Shown: positions 8,264-15,895 of the stretch, one piece after another
How positions within the stretch are numbered: position 1 is the stretch's first letter
Layout of the letters: each line of letters begins with the position of its first letter
Source: an uncultured Peptoniphilus sp.
GTDB lineage: Bacteria; Bacillota; Clostridia; Tissierellales; Peptoniphilaceae
Direction: 5' to 3'
Assembly (NCBI GenBank): GCA_902465645.1
Contig: CABQNX010000025.1
Span: forward strand, 1-18,181
DNA length: 18,181 bases
Made by a program: the position numbers and the translations under genes
Notes under the pieces: generated by a model
The model's input: the letters and a program-made list of their open reading frames with translations, nothing else
What the model was told of the DNA's origin: nothing
Database searches by the model: none

Positions 8264-8964
8264 TAGGATTCACCATTGTCTGATGCAAAAAAATAGCCAA
8301 CTCCTCTTTTAGTCTTGATGTACTTAAAGCCCTTCTTATCATCTTCGATTTTTTCACGGAGTCTTCTAACAGTGACATCAACTGTTCTTATGTCGCCATA
8401 GTATTCATACTCCCAAACTTCCTCAAGAAGCTCTTCTCTTGAGAAGACCCTGCCTGGGTAGGAAGCCAAAAACTTTAGGAGTTCAAACTCACGAAGGGTA
8501 AGCTCAATAACTTCGTCGCCTCTTATGACCTGGTACTTGCTAAGGTCAATTTCAAGATCCATAACTTTTAAAATTGAAGGGTCGTCATTTTTGTCTGGGC
8601 TGTCAAACCTTCTTAAGACTGCCTTGACTCTTGCGAGGAGCTCCCTCATGGAGAAGGGTTTTACAACATAGTCGTCTGCCCCAAGCTCAAGCCCCAAGAC
8701 CTTGTCAACTTCATCTTCTCTAGCCGTAAGCATAATCACAGGAACATCAGATGTTTTTCTTATTTCCCTAAGGGCCTCAAAGCCGTTTAACTTTGGCATC
8801 ATTATGTCAAGAATTATAAGGTCGTAATTATTTTCTTCTGCAAGGGCAATAGCTTCTTTTCCATTGCAACCTGTCTCAACAATATAGCCTTCCTTTTCAA
8901 AATTAAATTTAATAATATCAGATATTGCAGATTCGTCGTCTACAACAAGTATTTTCTCTTCCAT
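8263..8964 (-). CDS. walR: WalR (VicR/YycF) response regulator
   Basis: A 233-residue OmpR/PhoB-class regulator that, once phosphorylated by WalK, controls autolysin and wall-metabolism genes. The receiver domain (1-118) has acidic Asp9-Asp10, phospho-acceptor Asp53 (LIILDIMMPKLNG), Thr80 and Lys102 (VKPFS). The winged-helix domain (about 132-230) has ELTLREFELLKFLASYPG, the recognition helix DIRTVDVTVRRLREKIE and the GVGYFF wing. Its ATG at 8962-8964 has AGAGGA upstream. It lies 22 bases after the stop of the Lrp-type gene and overlaps walK by one base. The assignment to WalR rests on the sequence and on its walK-yycH-yycI-yycJ neighbours. Confidence 0.97.
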   Translation of the reverse strand: MEEKILVVDDESAISDIIKFNFEKEGYIVETGCNGKEAIALAEENNYDLIILDIMMPKLNGFEALREIRKTSDVPVIMLTAREDEVDKVLGLELGADDYVVKPFSMRELLARVKAVLRRFDSPDKNDDPSILKVMDLEIDLSKYQVIRGDEVIELTLREFELLKFLASYPGRVFSREELLEEVWEYEYYGDIRTVDVTVRRLREKIEDDKKGFKYIKTKRGVGYFFASDNGES

Positions 8965-8986
8965 TTAAAATCATCCTCTTTGTTAA

Positions 8987-9472
8987 CTATTCAGTATCAA
9001 CCCTGGTAAAAATTTCATCATTTCCCTTTTCAGAATAAAGGATAAGAAGGGTTTTAGTATCAAGTATTCCATCGATTTTTAAAATCATATCATAAAACCT
9101 TGTTAGGTCTGAAGTGTTTATGGTTTTAATCCTTAACATTATGCAGTGCTCGCCTGTAACCCTGTAGCATTCGAATATTTTAAACTTCTCATCTTGGATC
9201 TCCATGATCTTTGAGATAAGTCCCTTGAAGTCATTAGTGTTGACCTTGCAGAGGACATAGGTGTCCACGTTGTAGCCAATTTTTTGCCAGTCAACAAGGA
9301 CCTTGTAGCCCTTAATGTAACCAGCATCTTCCATCTTATATATTCTTCTATGGATAGCAGGTCTTGTTAGATTTAATTTTTTTGAAATGTCTTCGTGGCT
9401 CATGCGTCCATTTTTTCTCAAGAGCTCAAGGATTTCAACATCAATTTCATCTAAATTGTCATTTTTTCTCAT
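8987..9472 (-). CDS. Lrp/AsnC-family transcriptional regulator
   Basis: A 161-residue Lrp/AsnC protein. The N-terminal winged HTH (about 6-60: DEIDVEILELLRKNGRMS, ISKKLNLTRPAIHRRIYKME, GYIKGYKVLVD) is followed by a RAM ligand-binding/oligomerisation domain (VDTYVLCKVN, FECYRVTGEHCIMLRI, and the DTKTLLIL strand). Family members respond to amino acids or related small molecules; the ligand here cannot be read from sequence. The ATG at 9470-9472 has AGGGGAG upstream. It is the first gene of the minus-strand run; walR follows after 22 bases with no terminator, so it appears co-transcribed with walRK. A perfect palindrome just upstream could be its own operator. Confidence 0.9.
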   Translation of the reverse strand: MRKNDNLDEIDVEILELLRKNGRMSHEDISKKLNLTRPAIHRRIYKMEDAGYIKGYKVLVDWQKIGYNVDTYVLCKVNTNDFKGLISKIMEIQDEKFKIFECYRVTGEHCIMLRIKTINTSDLTRFYDMILKIDGILDTKTLLILYSEKGNDEIFTRVDTE

Positions 9473-9492
9473 AAAAAATCTCCCCTGTTACG

Positions 9493-9504
9493 AATTGTAC
9501 AATT
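9493..9504. promoter_or_regulatory. 12-bp palindrome in the lrp promoter; candidate operator
   Basis: AATTGTACAATT is a perfect 12-bp palindrome 21 bases upstream of the lrp ATG. On the minus strand it contains a -10-like TACAAT (9499-9494), preceded at 17 bp by ATTACA (9522-9517). A second -10 candidate, TGT-TAAAAT, lies at 9531-9526. A site overlapping the promoter would suit autorepression by the Lrp-type protein; that role is inference. Confidence 0.4.
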
Positions 9505-9661
9505 TTATTTATTAACTGTAATTTTATTTTAACATAAATCACGAGAAATGAAATAAATTTAAACATTGTAAATATAAAAAAATATCTTTTTGATAAGGAG
9601 ATAAAAAACTTTTAAAAAACTCGACAAACTTATACTTCTTTATAGACTTCTTAAAATAGTA

Positions 9662-9667
9662 TATAAT
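9662..9667 (+). promoter_or_regulatory. -10 element of the GNAT-dnaD-helicase loader operon
   Basis: A consensus TATAAT sits just before the AAAGGAGG ribosome site (9672-9679) of the acetyltransferase gene. No good -35 is present at 17 bp (TTTATA). The leader would be only about 11 nt. It shares the 212-base divergent intergenic region with lrp. Confidence 0.45.
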
Positions 9668-9684
9668 AATCAAAGGAGGCTCTC

Positions 9685-10257
9685 ATGGAAAATTATCCCA
9701 AGCTTGGTTTTAGGAAGATGAACTTAGAAGATGTTTTTACTTTTAGAAATTGGGGACACAATGATTCGCTCCTCTTCTTGGAATATAATTTTATAGAAGA
9801 GTCTGAAGAAGATATAATAGAATGGTTTAAATGGAAGACTAAAAGGCCCCTCTCAGAGTATTTTGTAATAGAAAGTGATGAAAGAATAATTGGTTACTTG
9901 TCACTAAAAAATATAAATAAAATTTTGAAGAAGGCAGAGCTTGGTGTGGTCCTGGATCCCAACTACATAAATCAGGGGATTGGCAAAAAGATACTTGGCC
10001 TTTTTCTAACTTATTTAAAAGACAGAGGTTTCAAAAAAATAATTTTATTTGTTGCAGACTACAACAAGAGAGCACGAAGAGTTTATGAAGAGCTAGGTTT
10101 TAAAAGATCTTACAGTTTTCTCATGAAGTTTCCCAATGGGTCTTATGATGAAAATATACCTGACTTCTACGAGAACAAGTCTTCCTTTAAGATTATTTTA
10201 AATAAGACCTTTAACTACGCAACAAAGATGGACATAGACTTGGAAAGAGATTGGTGA
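9685..10257 (+). CDS. GNAT-family N-acetyltransferase
   Basis: A 190-residue GNAT protein of the RimJ/RimL-like type, transferring acetyl from acetyl-CoA to an amine; the acceptor is unknown. Motif A, ELGVVLDPNYINQGIGKKIL (85-104), carries the CoA pyrophosphate loop Q97-G98-I99-G100-K101. Motif B follows as VADYNKRARRVYEELGF (123-139). The N-terminus (LGFRKMNLEDVFTFRNW) is the usual substrate-side start. AAAGGAGG lies 5 nt before the ATG. The TGA is only 3 bases from the dnaD-like ATG and GGTGA spans that junction, so the two genes look translationally coupled. Why an acetyltransferase leads a helicase-loading operon is unclear. Confidence 0.88.
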   Translation: MENYPKLGFRKMNLEDVFTFRNWGHNDSLLFLEYNFIEESEEDIIEWFKWKTKRPLSEYFVIESDERIIGYLSLKNINKILKKAELGVVLDPNYINQGIGKKILGLFLTYLKDRGFKKIILFVADYNKRARRVYEELGFKRSYSFLMKFPNGSYDENIPDFYENKSSFKIILNKTFNYATKMDIDLERDW

Positions 10258-10260
10258 AAT

Positions 10261-11274
10261 ATGTTTTTACTTGAAAAAAATAAATACGACCTTGGAGAGA
10301 CTTCCATAGAGAATATTTTTATAAATGATTTTATGCCAGGAGCCAATGGAGAGTTTGTAAAAGTTTATCTCTTGGGCTACAAGTTTGCCAAGGAGGGGAG
10401 AACTGGTATTACTAGCGAAAATCTTGCCGACTATCTTGGAATCCTTGAGTCCGATGTCAATAGGGCCTGGGCCTATTGGAAGAAGATGGGCATAGTTGAG
10501 ATAGAAGATGACAAGGTTAAGTTTGTAAACCTTAAGGAACTTTATATCAAGAATGTCTACAACTTAAAATCAGAAGAAAAGAAAAAGGACAAGGGTTATT
10601 CAGAAGTTGTAGAAAACCCAACCTATGCCAACCTTCTTACAAGGGCAGAGTTCCTCATGAGAGAGCCTATTGCTCCCATGAAGAAGATTGACATAATAAA
10701 TTGGATTACGGCCTACAATATGCCAGCCGACTTAATAGAAGAAGCCTTTTTCTATACAACAGAGATCAAGGGGATTTACAACATTTCTTATGTTGAGCAA
10801 GTTGTGAGAAACTGGTCCAGAGACAATATTAGGACCATGGAAGAGGTTGAGCAGTCCTACATTGAGCATGACATAAAATATTATAGGTACAAAAAAATCA
10901 TGAGATACATAGGTGTGGACAAGAAGTTTAGTCAAGTTGACTTTAACATTATTAATTCTTGGTTTGATGAATTCAAATTCTCAAAGGATTTGATCTTAGA
11001 AGCTTGCAAGAGGACTTCAAAGATTTCCAAACCCAATGTCAATTATGTTGATGCCATCCTTATGAAATGGAAAGAATTAGACATTAAGTCGCCAGAAGAT
11101 ATTGAGGAAAAAGACCAAAAGAAAAGGAAGAGAAAGCCCACAGCCTTTCACAACTTTAAGCAAATAACAGATAATTATTCAGAAGACGACCTCTTTGATG
11201 TTGCTATGAAAAAGCAAAGAGAGGGTTTTAAAAAGCTAGGTGTTGATTATGGAACTGACGGCAAAGATAAGTAA
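10261..11274 (+). CDS. DnaD-domain replication initiation protein
   Basis: A 337-residue DnaD/DnaB-type protein. The N-terminal region (about 12-100) is a winged-helix (DDBH1-like) domain with ITSENLADYLGILESDVNRA and WAYWKKMGIVEIED. Two tandem DnaD C-terminal (DDBH2) domains follow: about 120-190, ending in the YVEQVVRNW motif, and about 205-275, ending in YVDAILMKWKELDI. A basic KRKRK stretch at 288-292 and a polar tail with FKKLGVDYG finish it. Family members remodel origin DNA and help load the replicative helicase in Firmicutes. It is followed, with overlap, by the helicase loader, which supports the role. It could correspond to DnaD or to a DnaB analogue; two DDBH2 domains do not settle which. 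Confidence 0.9.
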   Translation: MFLLEKNKYDLGETSIENIFINDFMPGANGEFVKVYLLGYKFAKEGRTGITSENLADYLGILESDVNRAWAYWKKMGIVEIEDDKVKFVNLKELYIKNVYNLKSEEKKKDKGYSEVVENPTYANLLTRAEFLMREPIAPMKKIDIINWITAYNMPADLIEEAFFYTTEIKGIYNISYVEQVVRNWSRDNIRTMEEVEQSYIEHDIKYYRYKKIMRYIGVDKKFSQVDFNIINSWFDEFKFSKDLILEACKRTSKISKPNVNYVDAILMKWKELDIKSPEDIEEKDQKKRKRKPTAFHNFKQITDNYSEDDLFDVAMKKQREGFKKLGVDYGTDGKDK

Positions 11275-12205
11275 TTATTATGAAAACTTGAGGAGAAAAA
11301 ATTCTGAAATCCATGAGAAAAGGCTAGAGGAAATTTACAAAAAAATTCCTGAAGTTAGGCAAATCGATGGCCTGATAAGGGACATTGCCCTAAGAGCATC
11401 TATGGACCAGATTAAAAATCCCAATGCAGACAAGTCCCTTGAGGTATCAGAAAAGATTTACAATTTAAAAATAAAAAAGATGGACTTTTTGGAAAAGAAG
11501 GGCTATCCAAGGGACTACCTAGAAGAAATTTATTCTTGCAAGGATTGTCACGACACAGGAATAAATGAAGATGACGAGAAGTGCCACTGCTTGAAGAAGT
11601 TAATTGTCTCAGAGCTTTATGACATGTCCTCAATTTCCTATATGCTTGATAGGGAGAACTTTGACAAGTTTGACCTAAATGTATTTTCTGAAAAAGTTTA
11701 TGAAAAATATGATATGTCGCCAAGGGAAAACATGAAGAACATCTTGGCAATTTCTAAAAAATATATTAGGGACTTCGATGAGAAGAATGATTTAAATCTA
11801 CTTCTTTGGGGTCCAACAGGCCAGGGCAAGACTTTTTTACTAAATTGTATTGCGGCTGAACTTATAAAAAAGGACGTCATTGTAATTTATCAGACAGCCT
11901 ATGAGATTTTAAAGACCATAGAAGATAGGAAGTTTAAAAATATTGACGACGACAAGTACAATCTCTATTTTGAGGCAGACCTTTTAATAGTGGATGACTT
12001 GGGGATTGAGTTTGTAAATTCTTTTACAACCTCAGAGATTTTTAATATTATAAATACGAGACTTTTGCGTGGCAAGAAGACACTAATTTCTACTAATTTG
12101 TCGCCAAAGGAATTGTCAGAAACCTACACTGACAGAGTATTTTCAAGAGTTTTTCAAAAATTCGTACCAATTAAATTTTTTGGGCCAGATTTAAGATGGC
12201 AATGA
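11249..12205 (+). CDS. DnaI/DnaC-type AAA+ helicase loader
   Basis: A 318-residue ATPase that loads the replicative DNA helicase. The N-terminal half has a coiled helical region and a four-cysteine zinc motif (C97-x2-C100-x2-TG ... C112-x-C114), typical of clostridial and phage-like DnaC/DnaI proteins. The AAA+ domain has Walker A GPTGQGKT (188-195), Walker B LLIVDD (245-250), sensor-1 STN (281-283) and arginine-finger candidates R296/R300 in DRVFSRVFQ. I chose ATG 11249-11251, 6 nt after AGGTG; earlier GTG/TTG codons at 11240 and 11243 overlap that site. It overlaps the dnaD-like gene by 26 bases. The IstB transposition family is related but lacks the zinc module and this context. Confidence 0.92.
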   Translation: MELTAKISNYYENLRRKNSEIHEKRLEEIYKKIPEVRQIDGLIRDIALRASMDQIKNPNADKSLEVSEKIYNLKIKKMDFLEKKGYPRDYLEEIYSCKDCHDTGINEDDEKCHCLKKLIVSELYDMSSISYMLDRENFDKFDLNVFSEKVYEKYDMSPRENMKNILAISKKYIRDFDEKNDLNLLLWGPTGQGKTFLLNCIAAELIKKDVIVIYQTAYEILKTIEDRKFKNIDDDKYNLYFEADLLIVDDLGIEFVNSFTTSEIFNIINTRLLRGKKTLISTNLSPKELSETYTDRVFSRVFQKFVPIKFFGPDLRWQ

Positions 12206-12230
12206 GATAGAAGTATTGAAGGGAGAAAAC

Positions 12231-13427
12231 ATGAAATTATCAAAGAGAATTCAAAATGTTGAATATTCAGCAGTTAGAAAGTTGACACCTTATGCAGATG
12301 CTGCAAAGGCAAGGGGAATAAAGATTTACGAATTAAATATTGGGGCGCCAGACATTGAGGTCCCAGATGTTTATTTCGATTCCTTTAAAAATGTTAAGAA
12401 GGGACCACTTCCTTATGCCCACGCCCAAGGCCTAGTTGAACTTAGGGAGGCAACTGCAAAATATTATAAAAACAGGGGAATAAATTTTGATGCCAAGGAC
12501 ATCTACATCACAAATGGTGCTAGTGAGGCCCTCTTGTTTACCTTCCAAACAATTTGTGACGAAGGCGACGAGGTCCTAACAACTGATCCTTTCTATACAA
12601 ATTACATGACAGTTTTTGAGCAACTTGGTATTGAACTTGAAGCCTTTAAGACTGATCCAAAAGAAGGTTTTGCCCTTCCAGAAATTGAAGAAATTGAAAA
12701 GCATATTAATGACAAGACTGTAGCAATTTTGCTTTCAAACCCAACTAACCCAACGGGAGCTCTTTACTCCGAAGAAGAGATTATGAGAATAGTTGAGCTT
12801 GCAAAAAAACACGACCTATACATTGTTGCTGATGAAGTTTATAGGGAGTTTGTTTACGATGGCAATGCTTATAAGTCCTTTGGAGAAGTTGGGGGAATAG
12901 AAGAAAATCTAATTTTACTTGACTCTATATCCAAGAGATTTGGAGCTTGTGGGGCAAGAATTGGTTCCATTGCAACAAAAAATGATGAAATCAAGGATGC
13001 AATAAACAGGCTTTGCAACTGTAGACTTGCTTCTCCAACTCTTGAACAAAGAGCAGCGGCAGAATTATATGGTATAGACAAATCCTACTTCGAAGAAGTT
13101 AACAAGGAATACCAAAAGAGACGTGACGTAATCTATGAAGAACTTATAAAAATTCCTGGAGTGACTGTAGAAAAACCAAAAGGAGCCTTTTATGTCATGC
13201 CTAAACTTCCTGTTGACGACACAGAAAAATTTGCAATTTGGCTAATTGAGAACTTCCAAATTGATGGAGAAACTCTTATGTTTGCACCGGCTGCAGGTTT
13301 CTTCAAGAACAAGGAAGAAGGAAGGCAAATGGTTAGACTTGCCTTTGTCCTAAATGTAGACGATATAAGAAAGAGTATGAAAATTTTAAGAGAGGGCATG
13401 GAAGCCTATGCGAGGGAAAATGAATAG
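12231..13427 (+). CDS. PLP-dependent class I/II aminotransferase (AspC-like)
   Basis: A 398-residue fold-type I aminotransferase. Catalytic residues are intact: Asn173 in SNPTNPTG, Asp201 in ADEVYREF, Tyr204, PLP lysine Lys235 in SISKRFGACGARIG, and the carboxylate-binding Arg369 (QMVRLAFV). The substrate is not fixed by these motifs; aspartate, an aromatic amino acid or alanine are all possible. ATG 12231 is chosen because AAGGGAG lies immediately upstream; the TTG at 12216 would put that site inside the gene. It starts 25 bases after the helicase loader stop, with no terminator between, so it is probably in the same operon. The small membrane-protein gene begins within its 3' end. Confidence 0.93.
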   Translation: MKLSKRIQNVEYSAVRKLTPYADAAKARGIKIYELNIGAPDIEVPDVYFDSFKNVKKGPLPYAHAQGLVELREATAKYYKNRGINFDAKDIYITNGASEALLFTFQTICDEGDEVLTTDPFYTNYMTVFEQLGIELEAFKTDPKEGFALPEIEEIEKHINDKTVAILLSNPTNPTGALYSEEEIMRIVELAKKHDLYIVADEVYREFVYDGNAYKSFGEVGGIEENLILLDSISKRFGACGARIGSIATKNDEIKDAINRLCNCRLASPTLEQRAAAELYGIDKSYFEEVNKEYQKRRDVIYEELIKIPGVTVEKPKGAFYVMPKLPVDDTEKFAIWLIENFQIDGETLMFAPAAGFFKNKEEGRQMVRLAFVLNVDDIRKSMKILREGMEAYARENE

Positions 13428-13701
13428 GGACAAGATTTTAAAAATTTTAGAGAAAATAATAATAATTTTAGTTACCCTTATAATGATTTCTGTCCTCGCG
13501 AATAACTATATAAGAGTGAGTCAGGGAGCCATAAACTCTGGCCTTAGGATGGCGCAAATTGTCCTATCAATTGCTATAATTATCCTAACTCTTCTTATGG
13601 CGATAATCACTAAGAACAAGAAACTTTTCTTTGTCCTTCTTGGTTTTTATTTATTGACAGGAGCCCTCTTCTATATATTTAAATCAGCAAATAGAATTTA
13701 A
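13408..13701 (+). CDS. Small three-helix membrane protein of unknown function
   Basis: A 97-residue protein (or 93 from ATG 13420, which has GAGGG only 3 nt upstream). A basic amphipathic start (RDKILKILEK) is followed by three hydrophobic helices at about 15-37, 48-66 and 72-92, with NKK between helices 2 and 3. It overlaps the aminotransferase gene end by up to 20 bases in another frame, indicating coupled translation. I recognise no family and cannot assign a function. It is the last gene of the operon. Confidence 0.75.
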   Translation: MRGKMNRDKILKILEKIIIILVTLIMISVLANNYIRVSQGAINSGLRMAQIVLSIAIIILTLLMAIITKNKKLFFVLLGFYLLTGALFYIFKSANRI

Positions 13702-13716
13702 AAAATGAAATTATTT

Positions 13717-13746
13717 TTCACTTTAACGAGATAAAAATGTTATAAT
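13717..13746 (+). promoter_or_regulatory. Promoter of the antiporter gene
   Basis: -35-like TTCACT (13717-13722), 18-bp spacer, extended -10 TGT-TATAAT (13741-13746). The expected transcription start is about 13753, directly in front of the hairpin at 13756-13784. Confidence 0.6.
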
Positions 13747-13755
13747 CACAATAAG

Positions 13756-13784
13756 AGGGGACTGCCTTTTGGCAGTTCCTTTTT
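13756..13784 (+). terminator. Terminator-like hairpin in the antiporter leader
   Basis: An 11-bp stem (AGGGGACTGCC 13756-13766 with GGCAGTTCCTT 13771-13781; two G-T pairs) has a TTTT loop and a T5 run. It may end the upstream aminotransferase/membrane-protein transcript, yet it lies downstream of the antiporter promoter and upstream of its ribosome site. Confidence 0.75.
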
Positions 13785-13820
13785 AAAAATAGATTTTTCA
13801 AATTAGAAAGAGGAGAATTT

Positions 13821-15425
13821 ATGAATCTATTATTAATAACGGTGATTCTTTTGTTGGCAATGATCGCCACAAAAATATCCAACAAGTCGGGCCTACCTGC
13901 CCTGCTACTTTTCTTGACCTTGGGAGTTATCTTCTCGGCCTTGGGGTACGACTTTAATAATTACAGAATTGCAGAAAATATAGCAACAATAGCTCTTATG
14001 ATAATAATTTTTTATGGGGGTTTTGGTACCAATTGGAATATGGGACGTGAGAGGGCAAGGGAGTCAATTATACTGGCAAGCCTTGGAGTCTTTGCAACTG
14101 CAATTATAACAGGAGTCTTTTGCCACTATGTCTTGAAGTTTGGCTTCTTAGAGTCCATGCTACTGGGTTCAGTTGTGGCATCAACAGACTACGCATCTGT
14201 ATCAAATATACTTGTATCTAAAAACTTAAACTTAAAATACAAAACAGCATCCCTATTAGAAATCGAAAGTGGATCCAACGACCCCACAGCCTATACAATG
14301 ACTATGGTCTTCTTATCCATGCTACTCGGCAGCGACCTTTCAGTCCTAATAATGGTATTAAAGCAAGTGGTCTTTGGACTTGCTGGTGGTTTCCTTTTGG
14401 GATTTGTATTTATGAAACTTATAGAAAAACTCTCCCTTGACGAAGATGGACTTTTTTCAGTTTTTATTGCAACACTCATGATAGGGACTTATGCCCTAAC
14501 TCAAACACTTGGAGGAAATGGATTCTTGGCCCTTTACGTTCTTGGAATTTACATTGGTAACCACGAATTTAAGAAAAAGAGAGACGTAGTCTTTTTCTTT
14601 GACGGCCTTTCAACAATTTTTCAAATTGCCATGTTCTTCTTATTGGGATTACTATCAGATATCCATTTAATTGGCCAAGCCCTACCTATTGGTTTTATAC
14701 TTGCAATCTTTATGCTAATAGTGGCAAGACCACTTTCAGTATTTGGATTGATGACACCCTTTAAACTTAAGAAGAATCAACTTACAATAGTTTCTCTTGC
14801 AGGACTTAGGGGAGCAGCGGCAATTGCCTTTGCCATAATGGTGGTAAACAGTGGAGTGACTTTATCCATAGACATCTTCCACATAGTTTTTGTAATTTGT
14901 ATTTTTTCACTCCTTATCCAAGGGACAGCCCTTCCCTTTGCGACTAAGAAGTTCAATATGTATGATCCAGACGACTCAGTCCTAAGAACATTTAACTATT
15001 ATTCAGACAAGACAGATATTGGATTCATTAAAACTCAGGTTACAAAAATATCACCTTGGGTAAATAAAAAAATATCAGACATTGAACTTGCCTTTAACGT
15101 CATAATTGCAAAAATAGAGAGGGGCCACAAGAGTATTGTCCCAAGAGGCAACACCTACCTAAGAGATGGAGATATACTTGTCCTTGGAGGAGAAACTTAT
15201 TTTGATTACACAGGAGAAGACCTTCTTGAGATAAAAATTTCTGAAACTCATGATTGGGCAGGCAAGAGGGTCAAGGACCTTCACATAAGAAAAGATGAAC
15301 TCATAATTATGGTTCAAAGACCAGGTGGAGAGATAATTGTCCCAAGGGGAGATACCCTTCTAAATCCTGGAGACAGGGCAATAATATCTAGAGAAACAAA
15401 TGAAATAGAAGATCCAGCAAAGTAA
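13821..15425 (+). CDS. K+(Na+)/H+ antiporter, CPA1 family with RCK_C domains (NhaP2/CvrA-like)
   Basis: A 534-residue monovalent cation/proton antiporter. About twelve TM helices cover 1-385, including the conserved transport-site regions STDYAS (Asp123) and ESGSNDPTAY (Asn153-Asp154, the ND pair typical of electroneutral CPA1 members), and GLRGAAAIAFA in a late helix. The cytosolic tail has two TrkA_C/RCK_C-like units: about 400-455 (IERGHKSIVPRGNTYLRDGD) and about 465-530 (VQRPGGEIIVPRGDTLLNPG). RCK_C domains bind small ligands such as c-di-AMP in several Firmicute potassium transporters; that is only a possibility here. AGAGGAG precedes the ATG. The leader holds a promoter and a terminator-like hairpin. 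A small coiled-coil gene follows after 23 bases. Confidence 0.92.
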   Translation: MNLLLITVILLLAMIATKISNKSGLPALLLFLTLGVIFSALGYDFNNYRIAENIATIALMIIIFYGGFGTNWNMGRERARESIILASLGVFATAIITGVFCHYVLKFGFLESMLLGSVVASTDYASVSNILVSKNLNLKYKTASLLEIESGSNDPTAYTMTMVFLSMLLGSDLSVLIMVLKQVVFGLAGGFLLGFVFMKLIEKLSLDEDGLFSVFIATLMIGTYALTQTLGGNGFLALYVLGIYIGNHEFKKKRDVVFFFDGLSTIFQIAMFFLLGLLSDIHLIGQALPIGFILAIFMLIVARPLSVFGLMTPFKLKKNQLTIVSLAGLRGAAAIAFAIMVVNSGVTLSIDIFHIVFVICIFSLLIQGTALPFATKKFNMYDPDDSVLRTFNYYSDKTDIGFIKTQVTKISPWVNKKISDIELAFNVIIAKIERGHKSIVPRGNTYLRDGDILVLGGETYFDYTGEDLLEIKISETHDWAGKRVKDLHIRKDELIIMVQRPGGEIIVPRGDTLLNPGDRAIISRETNEIEDPAK

Positions 15426-15448
15426 AGATAATTATAAAGGAGGAAATT

Positions 15449-15853
15449 ATGTCACAAGAAAAAGAACTGAGAGAAGCTAGAGAAAGCCTATTAGACCTCA
15501 AAGATGAAATCGACAAAACTATTGAGCTTACAGAAAGTGCATCAAGGTGGGGAATCTTTGACCTTTTTGCAGATTCCGGAATAGTAGGCATGGTAAAGAG
15601 GGGCAAGATAAAAGACATCAACAGAGGCATTGACCGTGTGAGAGATAAATTATTAGTGGCAAAAAATGAACTAAATGATATTAGGATTAATCTCGACGAT
15701 GAAATTTCTAATTCAACTTATGATTTTTTTGTAGATGTAATCTTCGACAACATCTTTACAGACCTTCGCGTGAACAGAGAAATAAAAGCAATTAGAGAAA
15801 ATCTAGAAGACTTATCTGACAGGGTCGACGAACTTCTAAATAAAATTAATTAA
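15449..15853 (+). CDS. Small coiled-coil cytosolic protein of unknown function
   Basis: A 134-residue, charged, mostly helical protein without signal or TM segments. Predicted coiled coil covers about 3-33 and 55-85, a central hydrophobic patch reads ASRWGIFDLFADSGIVGMV (about 30-50), and a terminal heptad-like helix (NREIKAIRENLEDLSDRV) ends it. The pattern of helix, a W-G-x-x-D-x-F/L and glycine-containing loop, then a long helix recalls small uncharacterised Firmicute proteins, but I cannot name a domain. AAAGGAGG lies ahead of the ATG. It is 23 bases after the antiporter with no terminator, so it is probably co-transcribed and may act with it. The T-box promoter begins 8 bases after its stop. 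Confidence 0.82.
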   Translation: MSQEKELREARESLLDLKDEIDKTIELTESASRWGIFDLFADSGIVGMVKRGKIKDINRGIDRVRDKLLVAKNELNDIRINLDDEISNSTYDFFVDVIFDNIFTDLRVNREIKAIRENLEDLSDRVDELLNKIN

Positions 15854-15860
15854 AAAAGTC

Positions 15861-15889
15861 TTGACAGGAAAAATTAATGATGCTAACAT
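15861..15889 (+). promoter_or_regulatory. Promoter of the methionine T-box transcript
   Basis: A consensus -35 TTGACA (15861-15866), exactly 17-bp spacer and extended -10 TGC-TAACAT (15884-15889). The start is expected near 15896, giving about 300 nt of leader before the coding region. Confidence 0.85.
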
Positions 15890-15895
15890 TATAGA

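Noticed and set aside
9590..9618. Second promoter (TTGATA-17-TAAAAA) upstream of the GNAT gene
   Set aside because: The -10 is poor and such matches are frequent in this AT-rich stretch; TATAAT nearer the gene is better.
11240..11248. GTG/TTG starts for the helicase loader
   Set aside because: They overlap the AGGTG ribosome site that fits ATG 11249.
12216..12230. TTG start of the aminotransferase
   Set aside because: The AAGGGAG Shine-Dalgarno would lie within the coding sequence; ATG 12231 starts the usual N-terminus.
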